From the NCBI GenBank assembly GCA_016707685.1, contig JADJHE010000010.1, forward strand, positions 62,001 through 126,000: a DNA stretch of 64,000 bases. The letters are read 5' to 3'. Below the pieces are notes generated by a model. The model made no database searches, had not been told where the DNA came from, and was given only the letters and a program-made list of their open reading frames with translations. Shown here one piece after another: positions 56,092 to 64,000 of the stretch. The translations under genes were made by a program, and so were the position numbers. Position 1 is the first letter of the stretch. Each line of letters opens with the position of its first letter. This DNA comes from Bacteroidota bacterium. Its GTDB lineage: Bacteria > Bacteroidota > Bacteroidia > 2-12-FULL-35-15.

Positions 56092-56310
56092 TTATTTATA
56101 TCTGTATGAAATTCTTCCTTTTGTTAAATCATATGGCGACATTTCAACTTTTACTTTATCACCAGGTAAAATCTTGATGTAGTGCATGCGCATCTTTCCT
56201 GAAATGTGAGCTGTAATCACATGTCCATTTTCAAGCTCAACGCGAAACATTGCATTTGACAACGCTTCGATAATAGTTCCGTCTTGCTCAATTGACGCTT
56301 GTTTTGCCAT
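56092..56310 (-). CDS. infA: Translation initiation factor IF-1
   Basis: 72 residues with the S1/OB-fold pattern: IEQDGTIIEALSNAMFRVEL, GHVITAHISGKMRMHYIKIL, GDKVKVEMSPYDLTKGRI. Located between map and rpmJ as usual. Confidence 0.95.
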   Translation of the reverse strand: MAKQASIEQDGTIIEALSNAMFRVELENGHVITAHISGKMRMHYIKILPGDKVKVEMSPYDLTKGRISYRYK

Positions 56311-56373
56311 ACTTTTCTTTTAAAATTCTAATCTTTTTATTTTAAATTCTAATGATTCCTCTTTTAGAATTTA

Positions 56374-57158
56374 CTATTTATTTTTTAATACTTCTTCTAT
56401 AAATTCAAAGCTGGATAAAATATCGGCTTTGTCTTTTCCTATTGCTAATGTGTGTTCAAAGTGTGCTGATGGTAAATTATCAGAAGTACGTATTGTCCAC
56501 CCATCATTCTCTTGTAGAATTGTTCTTTTACCAAAATTGATCATTGGTTCAATTGCAATTACTAACCTTCTTGCAGCTTTAAGCCGGTTCTCTTTTTACC
56601 ATAATTTGGTACTTCAGGCGATTCGTGTAAGTACTTTCCTACTCCATGTCCTACTAATTCACGAACTACTGAAAATCCATTGCTTTCGGCATGTGTTTGA
56701 ACAGCTTCTGCAATGTCACCAATTCGCTTTCCAACCACACTCATCTCAATGCCTTTGTACAAACTTTCTTTTGTAACTTTTAACAAGTTCAAAATTTCAG
56801 GTTTTACATTTCCTACTGCAAATGTGTATGCTGAATCGCCTACAAAAGTATTTTTTACTACACCACAATCAACCGATACAATGTCACCATCTTTCAATTC
56901 GTATTTTCCGGGAATACCATGAACAACATGAGCATTAACGGAAATACATAATGAATTCGGAAATCCATTATAATTTAAAAATGCGGGAGTTGCTTTGTTA
57001 TCGCTAATAAACTCGAATGCTATTTTATCCAAAGACAAAGTAGTTACTCCGGGTTTAATTGCTTTTGCAACCTCTGCCAACGTTTTTCCAACAAGTAAAG
57101 AACTTTCTCTAATTAATTCAATTTCTTCTTTGGTCTTATAAAACAAATCCTTCGCCAC
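56374..57158 (-). CDS. map: Methionine aminopeptidase type I (frame-split near 56564)
   Basis: About 261 residues after repair. Metal-ligand motifs: SVNAHVVHGIPG, VDCGVVKNTFVGDSAYTF (Asp ligands), ELVGHGVGKYLHESPEVPN (His). In the next frame come LVIAIEPMINFGKR (Glu) and AHFEHTLAIGKDK (Glu). The break is GGTTAG where GGTTTAG would continue the protein. Since map is normally essential and sits in the ribosomal operon between secY and infA, one lost T is best read as an error. Confidence 0.9.
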
Positions 57159-57178
57159 GCTCTTTCGTTTTTGTTTTA

Positions 57179-58519
57179 TTATGCGTTTGTCATGCTAGTA
57201 GAAGTACGACCTTGTATTCTTCCAGATTTCATTAATCCATCATAATGACGCATTAACAAATGACTTTCTATTTGTTGAAGTGTATCTAATACAACACCTA
57301 CTAAAATCAATAAAGATGTTCCACCATAAAATTGTGCGAACTCTTGTGTGATGTCTAATTTAACAGCGAATGCAGGTAAAATAGCTATTAATGCTAAGAA
57401 TAATGATCCAGGGAATGTGATACGAGACATAACTGCATCAATAAATTCTGCTGTTTTTTTACCAGGTTGAATTCCTGGGATAAATCCACCATTACGTTTC
57501 ATATCCTCAGCCATTTGATTAGGATTAACGGTAATAGCTGTATAGAAATATGTAAAGATTACAATTAATGCTGCAAAAGTTAAGTTATACCAAAAACCAT
57601 AGTGGTTAGAGAATGTAGAAACAAATCCAGTGATATTATCAGAACCAACTGCTTGTGCAATTGTTAAAGGAATAAACATAATTGCTTGTGCAAAGATGAT
57701 TGGCATTACACCAGCAGCATTCACTTTTAATGGAATGTACTGACGAACTCCACCGTATTGTTTGTTTCCAACAATTTTTTTAGCGTATTGAACCGGTATT
57801 TTACGTGTTCCTTGAACCAACATAATTGAACCAACAATTACTAATAACAACAAAACGATTTCAATTAACATCATGATTAATCCTCCACCTTCACCACTAA
57901 CACGAGAACCGAATTCAGAGATAAATGCGAAAGGTAAACGAGCAATGATACCAATCATAATCAATAAAGAAATACCGTTACCAATACCTTTATCAGTAAT
58001 TTTTTCACCCAACCACATTACGAACATTGTTCCAGTGATTAAGATTAAAACAGTTTGGAACCACCAGAAACCACTAGGATCAAGCACAACACCTGCTTTG
58101 TTTGTAATTTGTGTTGCAATGTATCCAGGAGCTTGCGCCATGGTAATAACTACAGTTAAAAAACGTGTAATTTGGTTGATCTTTTTTCTTCCGCTCTCCC
58201 CTTCCATTTGCATTTTGCGGAAATAAGGCAATGCCATTCCTAACAATTGGATAACGATAGATGCAGAGATGTAAGACATGATACCTAAACCAAAAATTGA
58301 TGCACGTGAAAATGCTCCACCCGCAAAAATATTGATTAAGCCAATAATACCACTATCAGTAGCTTGATTAGCTTGCTCTAATGCATCAGCATTAACACCA
58401 GGAAGTACTACGTAAGAACCCAAACGGTAAATTAAAATAAAGCCAAGCGTATTTAGAATACGAGTTCTTAGCTCTTCAATTTTCCAGATGTTTTTTAATG
58501 TATTTATAAAGTTTTTCAT
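57179..58519 (-). CDS. secY: Protein translocase subunit SecY
   Basis: 446 residues, ten membrane segments. ILNTLGFILIYRLGSYVVLPG, FAGGAFSRASIFGLGIMSYISAS (plug region), GMALPYFRKMQMEGESGRKKI and RNGGFIPGIQPGKKTAEF are characteristic. Core of the Sec channel, in the normal place between rplO and map. Confidence 0.95.
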   Translation of the reverse strand: MKNFINTLKNIWKIEELRTRILNTLGFILIYRLGSYVVLPGVNADALEQANQATDSGIIGLINIFAGGAFSRASIFGLGIMSYISASIVIQLLGMALPYFRKMQMEGESGRKKINQITRFLTVVITMAQAPGYIATQITNKAGVVLDPSGFWWFQTVLILITGTMFVMWLGEKITDKGIGNGISLLIMIGIIARLPFAFISEFGSRVSGEGGGLIMMLIEIVLLLLVIVGSIMLVQGTRKIPVQYAKKIVGNKQYGGVRQYIPLKVNAAGVMPIIFAQAIMFIPLTIAQAVGSDNITGFVSTFSNHYGFWYNLTFAALIVIFTYFYTAITVNPNQMAEDMKRNGGFIPGIQPGKKTAEFIDAVMSRITFPGSLFLALIAILPAFAVKLDITQEFAQFYGGTSLLILVGVVLDTLQQIESHLLMRHYDGLMKSGRIQGRTSTSMTNA

Positions 58520-58542
58520 ATATCAATTAGGATTGCGTAAAA

Positions 58543-59001
58543 TTACGCTTTTTCAATTGCTACTGCACTTCCACCTTTAGCTTCAATAGCTGTTTTAGCA
58601 GTAGCAGAGAATGCATGTACTTTTACTTCAACTTTTGATTTTAACTCACCGCGACCCAATACTTTTACTTTGTCGTTTTTATGAGCCAATCCTTTTTCGA
58701 TAAGGAAAGCTAAATCAATTGTTTCAATTTTATTGTTATCAACTAAACCTTGGATAACATCTAAGTTGATACCACGGTATTCAACACGGTTGATATTTTT
58801 AAATCCAAATTTAGGAACACGTCTTTGTAATGGCATCTGACCACCTTCAAATCCTCTTTTAGCAGAGTATCCAGAACGTGACTGAGCACCTTTATGACCT
58901 TTTGTTGAAGTTCCGCCTTTACCTGATCCTTGACCTCTACCTAAACGTTTTTTTGCGTTTTTTACGGAACCTTCTGCTGGTTTTAATTTACTTAAGTTCA
59001 T
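58543..59001 (-). CDS. rplO: 50S ribosomal protein L15
   Basis: 152 residues from the ATG at 59001 (a TTG one codon earlier is not needed). LSKLKPAEGSVKNAKKRLGR and GQGSGKGGTSTKGHKGAQSR are diagnostic; the C-terminal part is complete. Confidence 0.95.
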   Translation of the reverse strand: MNLSKLKPAEGSVKNAKKRLGRGQGSGKGGTSTKGHKGAQSRSGYSAKRGFEGGQMPLQRRVPKFGFKNINRVEYRGINLDVIQGLVDNNKIETIDLAFLIEKGLAHKNDKVKVLGRGELKSKVEVKVHAFSATAKTAIEAKGGSAVAIEKA

Positions 59002-59085
59002 CAATTATATTTTTTAATTTGTTGATTTGGTGAATTAGCGATTTAAATATTCTCTAAATCTCCGACTCAATTTTTCTCTATATTA

Positions 59086-59262
59086 TTATTCAATAACAGT
59101 AACCAAATGAGCTACTTTTTTAACCATTCCAAGGATTTGAGGAGTTACCTCTTTTTCGATTGTTTGGTTCATTTTGGTAAATCCTAATGCACGTAACGTA
59201 CGTTTTTGACGTTCTGGGCGGTCGATACCACTTTTAATTTGCTTTAATTTAATTGTTGCCAT
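59086..59262 (-). CDS. rpmD: 50S ribosomal protein L30
   Basis: 58 residues: IKLKQIKSGIDRPERQKRT, LRALGFTKMNQTI, ILGMVKKVAHLVTVIE. Short, but has the L30 length and its canonical place between rpsE and rplO. Confidence 0.93.
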   Translation of the reverse strand: MATIKLKQIKSGIDRPERQKRTLRALGFTKMNQTIEKEVTPQILGMVKKVAHLVTVIE

Positions 59263-59296
59263 CTTATTTTTAGTTAAAAGTTTGAAAGTTTAACGC

Positions 59297-59316
59297 TTAA
59301 AGTTTTTCAACTTTAA
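59297..59316. repeat. Hairpin in rpmD-rpsE spacer
   Basis: TTAAAGTT / AACTTTAA arms with a TTTC loop, inside a spacer made of repeated TTGAA and TTTAA words like the one at 34251-34300. Confidence 0.5.
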
Positions 59317-59336
59317 ACTTGAACTTTAAACTCATT

Positions 59337-59855
59337 TTATCCGTTAAATACTTTTTCCATTGAGATACCACGTTGTTGTGCAACAGTAGCAGCATCACGC
59401 ATTTTCATCAACGCATCCATTGTAGCTTTAACCACATTGTGAGGGTTTGAAGAACCTTTTGATTTAGCCAATACGTCAGTAACACCAACGCTTTCTAGTA
59501 CTGCACGCATCGCACCACCTGCGATAACACCTGTTCCGTGAGCTGCTGGTTTTAAGAAAACAACAGAACCACTGAATTTACCAAGTTGTTCGTGAGGAAC
59601 TGTTCCTTTTACGATTGCAACTTTGATCAAATTCTTTTTAGCATCTTCGATACCTTTAGTAATAGCATCAGTAACCTCTTTTGCTTTTCCTAAACCGTAA
59701 CCTACGATTCCTTTTTCATTCCCTACAACAACGATTGCAGAAAATGTAAAGTTTCTACCTCCTTTAGTAACTTTGGTTACACGTTGAATGCTAACAAGTT
59801 TATCTTTTAGTTCGATATCACTTGATTTTACTCTTTTTACGTTTGCGTTTGACAC
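59337..59855 (-). CDS. rpsE: 30S ribosomal protein S5
   Basis: 172 residues. LKDKLVSIQRVTKVTKGGRN, FSAIVVVGNEKGIVGYGLGK, TGVIAGGAMRAVLESVGV and SNPHNVVKATMDAL are diagnostic. Confidence 0.95.
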   Translation of the reverse strand: MSNANVKRVKSSDIELKDKLVSIQRVTKVTKGGRNFTFSAIVVVGNEKGIVGYGLGKAKEVTDAITKGIEDAKKNLIKVAIVKGTVPHEQLGKFSGSVVFLKPAAHGTGVIAGGAMRAVLESVGVTDVLAKSKGSSNPHNVVKATMDALMKMRDAATVAQQRGISMEKVFNG

Positions 59856-59886
59856 GATATAAAGTTTTTAATTTTTAATAATTTAA

Positions 59887-60243
59887 TTAGAATTTTAGTC
59901 CTGCTTCACGTGCAGCTTCTGCCAATGATTTAACACGACCATGGTATAAATAGCCATTTCTATCGAAACGAACTGAAGTGATACCAGCGCCATTCGCTTT
60001 TTCAGCGATTGCTTTACCAACCAATTTCGCTTGGTCAATTTTGTTCACTTTAGAATCAGCAATGCCTTTATCGGCAGATGAAGCAGCAAGAAGTGTTTTT
60101 CCTGAATTATCATCAATTAACTGAACATAAATACCTTTATTACTTCTAAAAACAGTAAGTCTTGGACTTTGAGCATCACCGCTAACTACTTTGCGGATAC
60201 GTTGCTTAATTCTGTTTCTTCTGTACTCTTTTGTGATTGCCAT
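59887..60243 (-). CDS. rplR: 50S ribosomal protein L18
   Basis: 118 residues. RRNRIKQRIRKVVSGDAQSP, RLTVFRSNKGIYVQLIDD and the C-terminal FDRNGYLYHGRVKSLAEAAR identify L18, the 5S rRNA-binding protein. Confidence 0.95.
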   Translation of the reverse strand: MAITKEYRRNRIKQRIRKVVSGDAQSPRLTVFRSNKGIYVQLIDDNSGKTLLAASSADKGIADSKVNKIDQAKLVGKAIAEKANGAGITSVRFDRNGYLYHGRVKSLAEAAREAGLKF

Positions 60244-60293
60244 TTTATTTATTATTTATATCGGATTTGGCCGATAATTAATGTTCTTATTTA

Positions 60294-60848
60294 TTATTTA
60301 CCTGCTGATTTACCTGCTTTTCTTCTCAATACCTCACCAGCGAATTTAATACCTTTACCTTTGTACGGTTCAGGTTTACGCAATGAGCGAATCTTTGCAG
60401 CAACCATTCCTATTAATTGCTTATCAGCACATTCCATAATAATTTTTGGATTTTGTCCTTTTTCAGCAGTTGTAGTAACTTTAATTTCAACTGGCAAATC
60501 AAATGTTACGTTATGAGAATAACCCAAAGACAATTCTAATAATTGACCTTTGTTAGTAGCACGGTAACCTACCCCTACTAATTCTTGTTCTGTTTTGTAA
60601 CCTTCGCTAACACCTTTAACCATTCCAGCAACTAATGAACGATATAAACCATGTAATGCTTTATGACGTTTTTGTTCAGTTGCGCGAGCTAATACTAATG
60701 TACCATCTTCGTTTGTTAAAGTGATTGCTGAATCTATATTTTGAGTTAATGTACCTTTTGGTCCTTTAACTGTGATAACATTTTTATCTGAAATGCTAAC
60801 TTCTGTTCCTTTCGGAAGTGCAATTGGTAACTTACCTATTCTTGACAT
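60294..60848 (-). CDS. rplF: 50S ribosomal protein L6
   Basis: 184 residues. SRIGKLPIALPKGTEVSISD, ALHGLYRSLVAGMVKGVSEG and LRKPEPYKGKGIKFAGEVLR identify L6. Confidence 0.95.
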   Translation of the reverse strand: MSRIGKLPIALPKGTEVSISDKNVITVKGPKGTLTQNIDSAITLTNEDGTLVLARATEQKRHKALHGLYRSLVAGMVKGVSEGYKTEQELVGVGYRATNKGQLLELSLGYSHNVTFDLPVEIKVTTTAEKGQNPKIIMECADKQLIGMVAAKIRSLRKPEPYKGKGIKFAGEVLRRKAGKSAGK

Positions 60849-60866
60849 GTTCTTTCCTCCTAAAGA

Positions 60867-61262
60867 TTAATAAACGTAACATAAAACTTCGCCACCAACT
60901 TTTTGAGTCTTCGCTTCTTTGTCAGTCATAACACCTTTAGAAGTAGATAGGATGGCAATACCTAAACCATTTAATACACGTGGAATTTCACGAGAACCAG
61001 CATACTGACGTAAACCTGGAGAAGAAATTCTCTGTAAGTTTTTAATAGCTGATTGTTTAGTTACTGGATGATACTTCAAAGCAATTTTGATTGAGCCTTG
61101 AGTTGTTGTATCTTCAAATTTGTAATTTAAGATATATCCCTTTTCGAAAAGAATTTTTGTAATCTCTTTTTTTAGATTAGAAGCTGGGATTTCTACGATT
61201 CTGTGGTTTGCTTTAATAGCATTTCTCACGCGAGTGAGGTAATCTGATATTGTATCTGTCAT
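60867..61262 (-). CDS. rpsH: 30S ribosomal protein S8
   Basis: 131 residues. DTISDYLTRVRNAIKANHR, RISSPGLRQYAGSREIPRVL and GLGIAILSTSKGVMTDKEAK identify S8. Confidence 0.95.
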   Translation of the reverse strand: MTDTISDYLTRVRNAIKANHRIVEIPASNLKKEITKILFEKGYILNYKFEDTTTQGSIKIALKYHPVTKQSAIKNLQRISSPGLRQYAGSREIPRVLNGLGIAILSTSKGVMTDKEAKTQKVGGEVLCYVY

Positions 61263-61341
61263 TTTATTTTGGTTTATATGTTATCCCGCACGCAGGATAA
61301 TTATATTAATACTCTACTTTATATAGCCTGTTGGTTTGTGC

Positions 61342-61611
61342 TTACCAACTTGCTTTTGTAACGCCTGGGATCATACCATCAAGTGCCATTTCACGGAATG
61401 TGTTACGTGAAAGACCAAATTGACGCATATAACCTCTTGGACGACCAGTTAATTTACAACGGTTACGTTGACGAACTGGAGATGAAGCTCTTGGAAGTTT
61501 TTGTAATCCAACGAAATCACCTGCAGCTTTTAAAGCTGCTCTTTTCTCAGCGTGTAAATCAGCAAGTTTCTTACGTTTAACTTCTCTTGCTTTCATTGAC
61601 TCTTTTGCCAT
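61342..61611 (-). CDS. rpsN: 30S ribosomal protein S14 (zinc-less type)
   Basis: 89 residues, the long C-minus form. RNRCKLTGRPRGYMRQFGLS and NTFREMALDGMIPGVTKASW identify S14; only one Cys remains where the zinc form has CxxC...CxxC. Confidence 0.94.
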   Translation of the reverse strand: MAKESMKAREVKRKKLADLHAEKRAALKAAGDFVGLQKLPRASSPVRQRNRCKLTGRPRGYMRQFGLSRNTFREMALDGMIPGVTKASW

Positions 61612-61620
61612 CTGCTTATA

Positions 61621-62178
61621 TTATTTTTTTTGGTTTTTAAATGGTAATCCGAATTCTGCTAACAATGCTAATGCTTCTCCATCAGATTTTGCTGAAGTTA
61701 CAAAGGTAATATCCATACCCATTATTTTGCTAACTTTATCGATATCAATTTCTGGGAAGATGATTTGTTCAGTAACACCCAATGTGTAGTTACCATTTCC
61801 ATCAAAACCTTTTTCATTGATTCCTCTAAAATCACGAATACGTGGCAAAGCTACGGAAATTAATCGATCTAAAAACTCATACATGGTATCTCCACGTAAA
61901 GTTACTCTCACTCCGATAGGAACACCTTTACGAAGTTTGAAGTTAGAAATATCTTTCTTTGAAACTGTTGAAACTGCTTTTTGACCAGTAATAGTAGTCA
62001 TTTCTTTGATTGCACCTTCAATTAATTTTTTGTCAGATACAGCATCACCAACACCTTGGTTCACACAAATTTTTTCCAATTTTGGAACTTGCATTGAGCT
62101 GCTATAGCTAAATTTTTTCTGTAAAGCTGGAATTACATCCGCTTTGTACTTGTCTTTTAAACGTGGTGAATAAGCCAT
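61621..62178 (-). CDS. rplE: 50S ribosomal protein L5
   Basis: 185 residues. YSSSMQVPKLEKICVNQGVG, FKLRKGVPIGVRVTLRGDTM and YEFLDRLISVALPRIRDFRG identify L5. Its start shares one base with the rplX stop. Confidence 0.95.
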   Translation of the reverse strand: MAYSPRLKDKYKADVIPALQKKFSYSSSMQVPKLEKICVNQGVGDAVSDKKLIEGAIKEMTTITGQKAVSTVSKKDISNFKLRKGVPIGVRVTLRGDTMYEFLDRLISVALPRIRDFRGINEKGFDGNGNYTLGVTEQIIFPEIDIDKVSKIMGMDITFVTSAKSDGEALALLAEFGLPFKNQKK

Positions 62179-62504
62179 TATTTAATTACCTCCCCTGACT
62201 TTTTTGAGTAACGTACTAATTTATTTGATTTTTCATCTAATTTACGGCCTACACGAGTAGTTTTACCAGTTCCTGGCTCAACAACCATTAAATTAGAGAT
62301 ATGAATAGAAGCTTCTTGTTTAACAATTCCTCCTTGAGGATGTTTCGCGTTTGGTTTCGTGTGTTTAGACACTTCGTTAACGCCTTCAACAAAAGCACGG
62401 TTCTTAGCTCTGTCAATTGACAATACTTTCCCCTCTTTGCCTTTGGCTTCTCCAGCGATTACTTTTACAGAATCGCCTTTTTTGATATGTAATTTGTTTT
62501 GCAT
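62178..62504 (-). CDS. rplX: 50S ribosomal protein L24
   Basis: 108 residues. KOW motif HIKKGDSVKVIAGEAKGKEG and NEVSKHTKPNAKHPQGGIVK identify L24. Confidence 0.95.
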   Translation of the reverse strand: MQNKLHIKKGDSVKVIAGEAKGKEGKVLSIDRAKNRAFVEGVNEVSKHTKPNAKHPQGGIVKQEASIHISNLMVVEPGTGKTTRVGRKLDEKSNKLVRYSKKSGEVIK

Positions 62505-62525
62505 TTTCTTAACTATTTTCTATTT

Positions 62526-62894
62526 TTATAGTACTTCCGGAGCTAATGAAATAATTTTCATAAAGTTCTTATCTCTCAATTCACGAGCAACCGGTCCGAA
62601 AATACGCGTTCCTCTTAGCTCGTCAGCAGCATTTAATAATACTACTGCATTATCGTCAAAACGAATGTATGAACCATCCGGACGGCTAATTTCTTTTTTT
62701 GTTCTTACCACTACTGCTTTTGTAACAGCACCTTTTTTGATGTTACCAGAAGGTAATGCATGCTTTACGGATACCACTACTTTATCACCAATGGATGCGT
62801 AACGTTTTTTGGTTCCTCCAAGTACACGGATAACTAGCACTTCTTTAGCGCCACTGTTATCAGCTACTATTAATCTTGATTCCTGTTGTACCAT
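62526..62894 (-). CDS. rplN: 50S ribosomal protein L14
   Basis: 122 residues. MVQQESRLIVADNSGAKEVL, GDKVVVSVKHALP and RGTRIFGPVARELRDKNFMK identify L14. Confidence 0.95.
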   Translation of the reverse strand: MVQQESRLIVADNSGAKEVLVIRVLGGTKKRYASIGDKVVVSVKHALPSGNIKKGAVTKAVVVRTKKEISRPDGSYIRFDDNAVVLLNAADELRGTRIFGPVARELRDKNFMKIISLAPEVL

Positions 62895-62966
62895 TTTCTG
62901 TTTTTATTACTATTAATTTGGATTGATAAGCCTCTTAGCCTAGCGCAATCTCAAACATTTGAAAAA

Positions 62967-63224
62967 TTATTTCGCTCTTTCAACTACTTCAACAAGTCTC
63001 CAGCATTTGCTTTTGCTCATTGGACGAGTTTCCATGATTTTTACAGTATCACCAATATTGCAAGTGTTTGTTTCATCATGAGCAACAAATTTTGTTGACT
63101 TATTAACGAACTTCCCGTATTTAGGATGTTTCACTTTACGTTCTACTGATACTACAATTGACTTGTCCATTTTATTGCTGGTAACGTAGCCAATTTTTTC
63201 TTTTCTTAAATTTCTTTCTTCCAT
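62967..63224 (-). CDS. rpsQ: 30S ribosomal protein S17
   Basis: 85 residues. LRKEKIGYVTSNKMDKSIVV and VKHPKYGKFVNKSTKFVAHD identify S17; ends with METRPMSKSKCWRLVEV. Confidence 0.95.
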   Translation of the reverse strand: MEERNLRKEKIGYVTSNKMDKSIVVSVERKVKHPKYGKFVNKSTKFVAHDETNTCNIGDTVKIMETRPMSKSKCWRLVEVVERAK

Positions 63225-63233
63225 TTTCTGAAA

Positions 63234-63437
63234 TTATTTTTTTGCTTCTGCTAAAACTCTTTTACGAAGTTCGGTTTGTAATCTTGCTACTGTTTTTCTG
63301 CTTGCTGTAATTCTTGCAGGACTTTCAATAGGAGATACTGCATGGTTTAGCTTTAATTTAGCTAAAGCATTTTTTTCGTCTTTAACTCTCTCACGAAGAT
63401 CGCTTGTTGAAAGTTGTTGGATATCTGCTTGTGTCAT
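63234..63437 (-). CDS. rpmC: 50S ribosomal protein L29
   Basis: 67 residues. Two-helix protein with LSTSDLRERVKDEKNALAKL and ASRKTVARLQTELRKR, in its canonical place between rplP and rpsQ. Confidence 0.93.
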   Translation of the reverse strand: MTQADIQQLSTSDLRERVKDEKNALAKLKLNHAVSPIESPARITASRKTVARLQTELRKRVLAEAKK

Positions 63438-63471
63438 TTTCTTTGTTTATTACTGTTGATTTCTGTTATTA

Positions 63472-63897
63472 TTAAGCTTCAGCTGAATAATCTCTTCTTA
63501 CAACAAATTTTGTAGTTACTGGTAATTTTTGAGCTGCTAAACGCAATGCTTCTTTAGCAATATCCATTGGTACACCTTCTGCTTCGAACATGATACGACC
63601 TGGTTTTACTACTGCTACCCAATATTCTGGAGCACCTTTACCTTTACCCATACGAACCTCTGCAGGTTTTTTAGTAATTGGTTTATCAGGAAATACTCTG
63701 ATCCAAATTTGACCTTCACGTTTCATGAAACGTGTTACTGCAACCCTTGCAGCTTCTAATTGGCGTGCTGTTACCCAGCAGCCTTCCGTTGCCTTTAAAC
63801 CAAATGAACCGAATGAAAGTTGGTCGCCACGCTTAGCGTCACCTTTCATTTTCATTTTGTGCATCTTTCTAAACTTCGTTCTTTTAGGCTGTAACAT
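63472..63897 (-). CDS. rplP: 50S ribosomal protein L16
   Basis: 141 residues. MLQPKRTKFRKMHKMKMKGD, FGSFGLKATEGCWVTARQLE, RIRVFPDKPITKKP-type segment and FVVRRDYS identify L16. Confidence 0.95.
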   Translation of the reverse strand: MLQPKRTKFRKMHKMKMKGDAKRGDQLSFGSFGLKATEGCWVTARQLEAARVAVTRFMKREGQIWIRVFPDKPITKKPAEVRMGKGKGAPEYWVAVVKPGRIMFEAEGVPMDIAKEALRLAAQKLPVTTKFVVRRDYSAEA

Positions 63898-63940
63898 CTT
63901 GTTCTATATTTATTAAATCAATTATACCTTTACTTATAAA

Positions 63941-64000
63941 TTATTTGGCGTTTCTTCTATCGTTTCCGCCTTTTCTTGGACCGCCTTTAGCAAATTTCGG
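63941..64000 (-). CDS. rpsC: 30S ribosomal protein S3 (C-terminal end only)
   Basis: Nineteen codons and a stop (PKFAKGGPRKGGNDRRNAK), the basic Gly/Lys/Arg tail typical of Bacteroidota S3. The rest lies beyond the window. Position next to rplP supports the call. Confidence 0.8.
   Translation of the reverse strand, partial: PKFAKGGPRKGGNDRRNAK

Noticed and set aside
1..64000. tRNA, rRNA, insertion sequences, integrase, CRISPR-Cas
   Set aside because: No cloverleaf, rRNA core, transposase or integrase motif, or repeat-spacer pattern was recognised by eye; a scan with tRNA and IS models would be needed to exclude small ones.

Overview
The window is from a low-GC member of the Bacteroidota, probably Flavobacteriales-like. 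The evidence is a giant surface protein with a gliding-motility-type C-terminal domain, several secreted proteins with type IX secretion (T9SS) C-terminal sorting domains, two TonB-dependent receptors with carboxypeptidase-like N-terminal domains, promoters of the TAnnTTTG type, and an S10/spc/alpha ribosomal operon that runs into carA.

Layout. 1-8150: the 5' part and nearly all of one huge secreted repeat protein on the minus strand, with at least 17 copies of an 89-residue Ig-like repeat and its last codons cut by the window edge. 8188-19847: a surface-chemistry region. Two small secreted paralogues bracket a membrane TPR glycosyltransferase-like protein, a compact plus-strand operon (ketoacyl synthase III, acyl carrier protein, second ketoacyl synthase III, SDR reductase, family 2 glycosyltransferase, GNAT transferase), two divergent aspartyl/asparaginyl-hydroxylase-like dioxygenases and two tandem sulfotransferases. 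My working model is that the operon builds a short hydroxyacyl chain on its own ACP and transfers it to a glycan or glycolipid, with hydroxylation and sulfation as later decorations. 19870-34822: mixed genes (DUF4159 protein, TonB receptor, acyltransferase, PaaE-like reductase, GH3-family ligase, PHP/PolX-like protein, peptidase T, gamma carbonic anhydrase-like protein). 34854-40632: a probable copper-handling set (HMA protein, multicopper oxidase, TonB receptor, Cys-rich small protein). 40737-51496: a gamma-family PLP enzyme, SDR, M43-type protease, Nfu, NadB, FG-GAP protein, YeiH-type transporter and DUF1569 protein. 51764-64000: carA and the ribosomal/secY/rpoA operon, all on the minus strand.

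Data quality matters here. From about 23 to 57 kb, at least ten genes are broken by 1-2 base indels, mostly in A/T runs, including the essential map gene, and rpsD lacks its last third. A roughly 200-base block of nearly pure G/C at 28969-29170 is unlike anything around it. I read most of this as uncorrected sequencing or assembly error, so frame-split genes are given as single CDS entries with the break located. No rRNA, tRNA, CRISPR array, transposase or integrase was recognised.
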